Notes under the pieces: model-generated
Told to the model about the DNA's origin: nothing
Seen by the model: the letters and a program-made list of their open reading frames with translations, nothing else
Database searches by the model: none
NCBI GenBank assembly: GCA_002344125.1
Contig: DDTQ01000012.1
Location: 209,358-273,357 of the forward strand
DNA: 64,000 nt
DNA from: Ignavibacteria bacterium UBA2360
GTDB taxonomy: Bacteria; Bacteroidota; Ignavibacteria; Tepidaquicellales; OLB5
Reading direction: 5' to 3'
Made by a program: the position numbers and the translations under genes
In this document: piece by piece, positions 63,928 to 64,000 of the stretch
Numbering within the stretch: position 1 is the stretch's first letter
Layout: every line of letters starts with the position of its first letter

Positions 63928-64000
63928 TTGCCCGACTAGGGGTCGAACCTAGACTTTCCTGATCCAGAATCAGGCGTGTTGCCAGTTACACCATCGGGCA
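63928..64000 (-). tRNA. tRNA-Gln (anticodon CTG)
   Basis: Minus-strand cloverleaf ending exactly at the window edge: acceptor TGCCCGA/TCGGGCA, D arm GTGT/ACAC, anticodon arm CCTGA-TTCTGGA-TCAGG giving CTG, T arm CTAGG-TTCGACC-CCTAG, discriminator A. CCA is not encoded (CAC follows). It decodes CAG. Confidence 0.93.

Overview
The window looks like a chromosomal segment of a Gram-negative member of the Bacteroidota/Chlorobi assemblage, most probably an Ignavibacteria-type bacterium. The basis is the many secreted proteins ending in a type IX secretion (T9SS) sorting domain of the 'NYPNPFNP' style, the lipid A genes lpxK and lpxB, many short lipoproteins, and low-to-moderate GC. This placement is inference from sequence style; there is no rRNA in the window.

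Layout. 1-7.2 kb (minus strand): cell-envelope cluster (EnvC-like coiled-coil protein running off the left edge, DUF4292 lipoprotein, class I glutamine-amidotransferase-like hydrolase, lpxK, lpxB, membrane methyltransferase, HAD phosphatase, TPR protein). 7.2-18.3 kb (minus): T9SS beta-propeller protein, a 38-residue candidate membrane peptide, FKBP isomerase, M42 peptidase, smc, a GH2-like protein that has lost both catalytic acids and is fused to a membrane domain, a DCC oxidoreductase and a GNAT acetyltransferase. 18.4-26.8 kb (plus): four T9SS cargo genes (BNR/sialidase-like, M14 carboxypeptidase, GH81-like, serine hydrolase). 26.9-33.3 kb (plus): a complete five-gene oligopeptide ABC importer. 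33.4-40.5 kb: lipoproteins, a methyltransferase, gltX, and a REP-associated transposase bracketed by cloverleaf palindromes. 40.6-46.2 kb: a 1114-residue SARP/MalT-like regulator, an orphan T9SS sorting domain and another T9SS propeller protein. 46.2-47 kb: tRNA-Glu(CTC) with three tandem degenerate tRNA-plus-terminator units. 47-53.8 kb (minus): ADP-forming acetate-CoA ligase, an HMA protein, a four-subunit 2-oxoacid:ferredoxin oxidoreductase and small membrane proteins. 53.9-61.8 kb (minus): three very large T9SS cargo genes. 62.2-63.7 kb: a helical hypothetical protein, then tRNA-Gln(CTG) ending exactly at the window edge, again with a degenerate tRNA-plus-terminator unit.

How it fits together. 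The secreted peptidase, GH81-like glucanases and serine hydrolase together with the oligopeptide importer suggest a polymer and peptide scavenger. The 2-oxoacid:ferredoxin oxidoreductase and ADP-forming CoA ligase would turn amino-acid-derived 2-oxoacids into acyl-CoA and then ATP. Matching palindromes (ATCATA-N6-TATGAT) lie upstream of both operons, which suggests shared control.

The most unusual material is non-coding: (i) tRNA genes followed by tandem decayed tRNA+terminator units carrying inserted hairpins, including a shared two-hairpin element sitting in the D-arm position of both a Glu-like and a Gln-like remnant; (ii) a four-copy 54-bp palindrome around a RAYT gene that folds completely into a two-hairpin cloverleaf; (iii) the shared operator-like palindromes.
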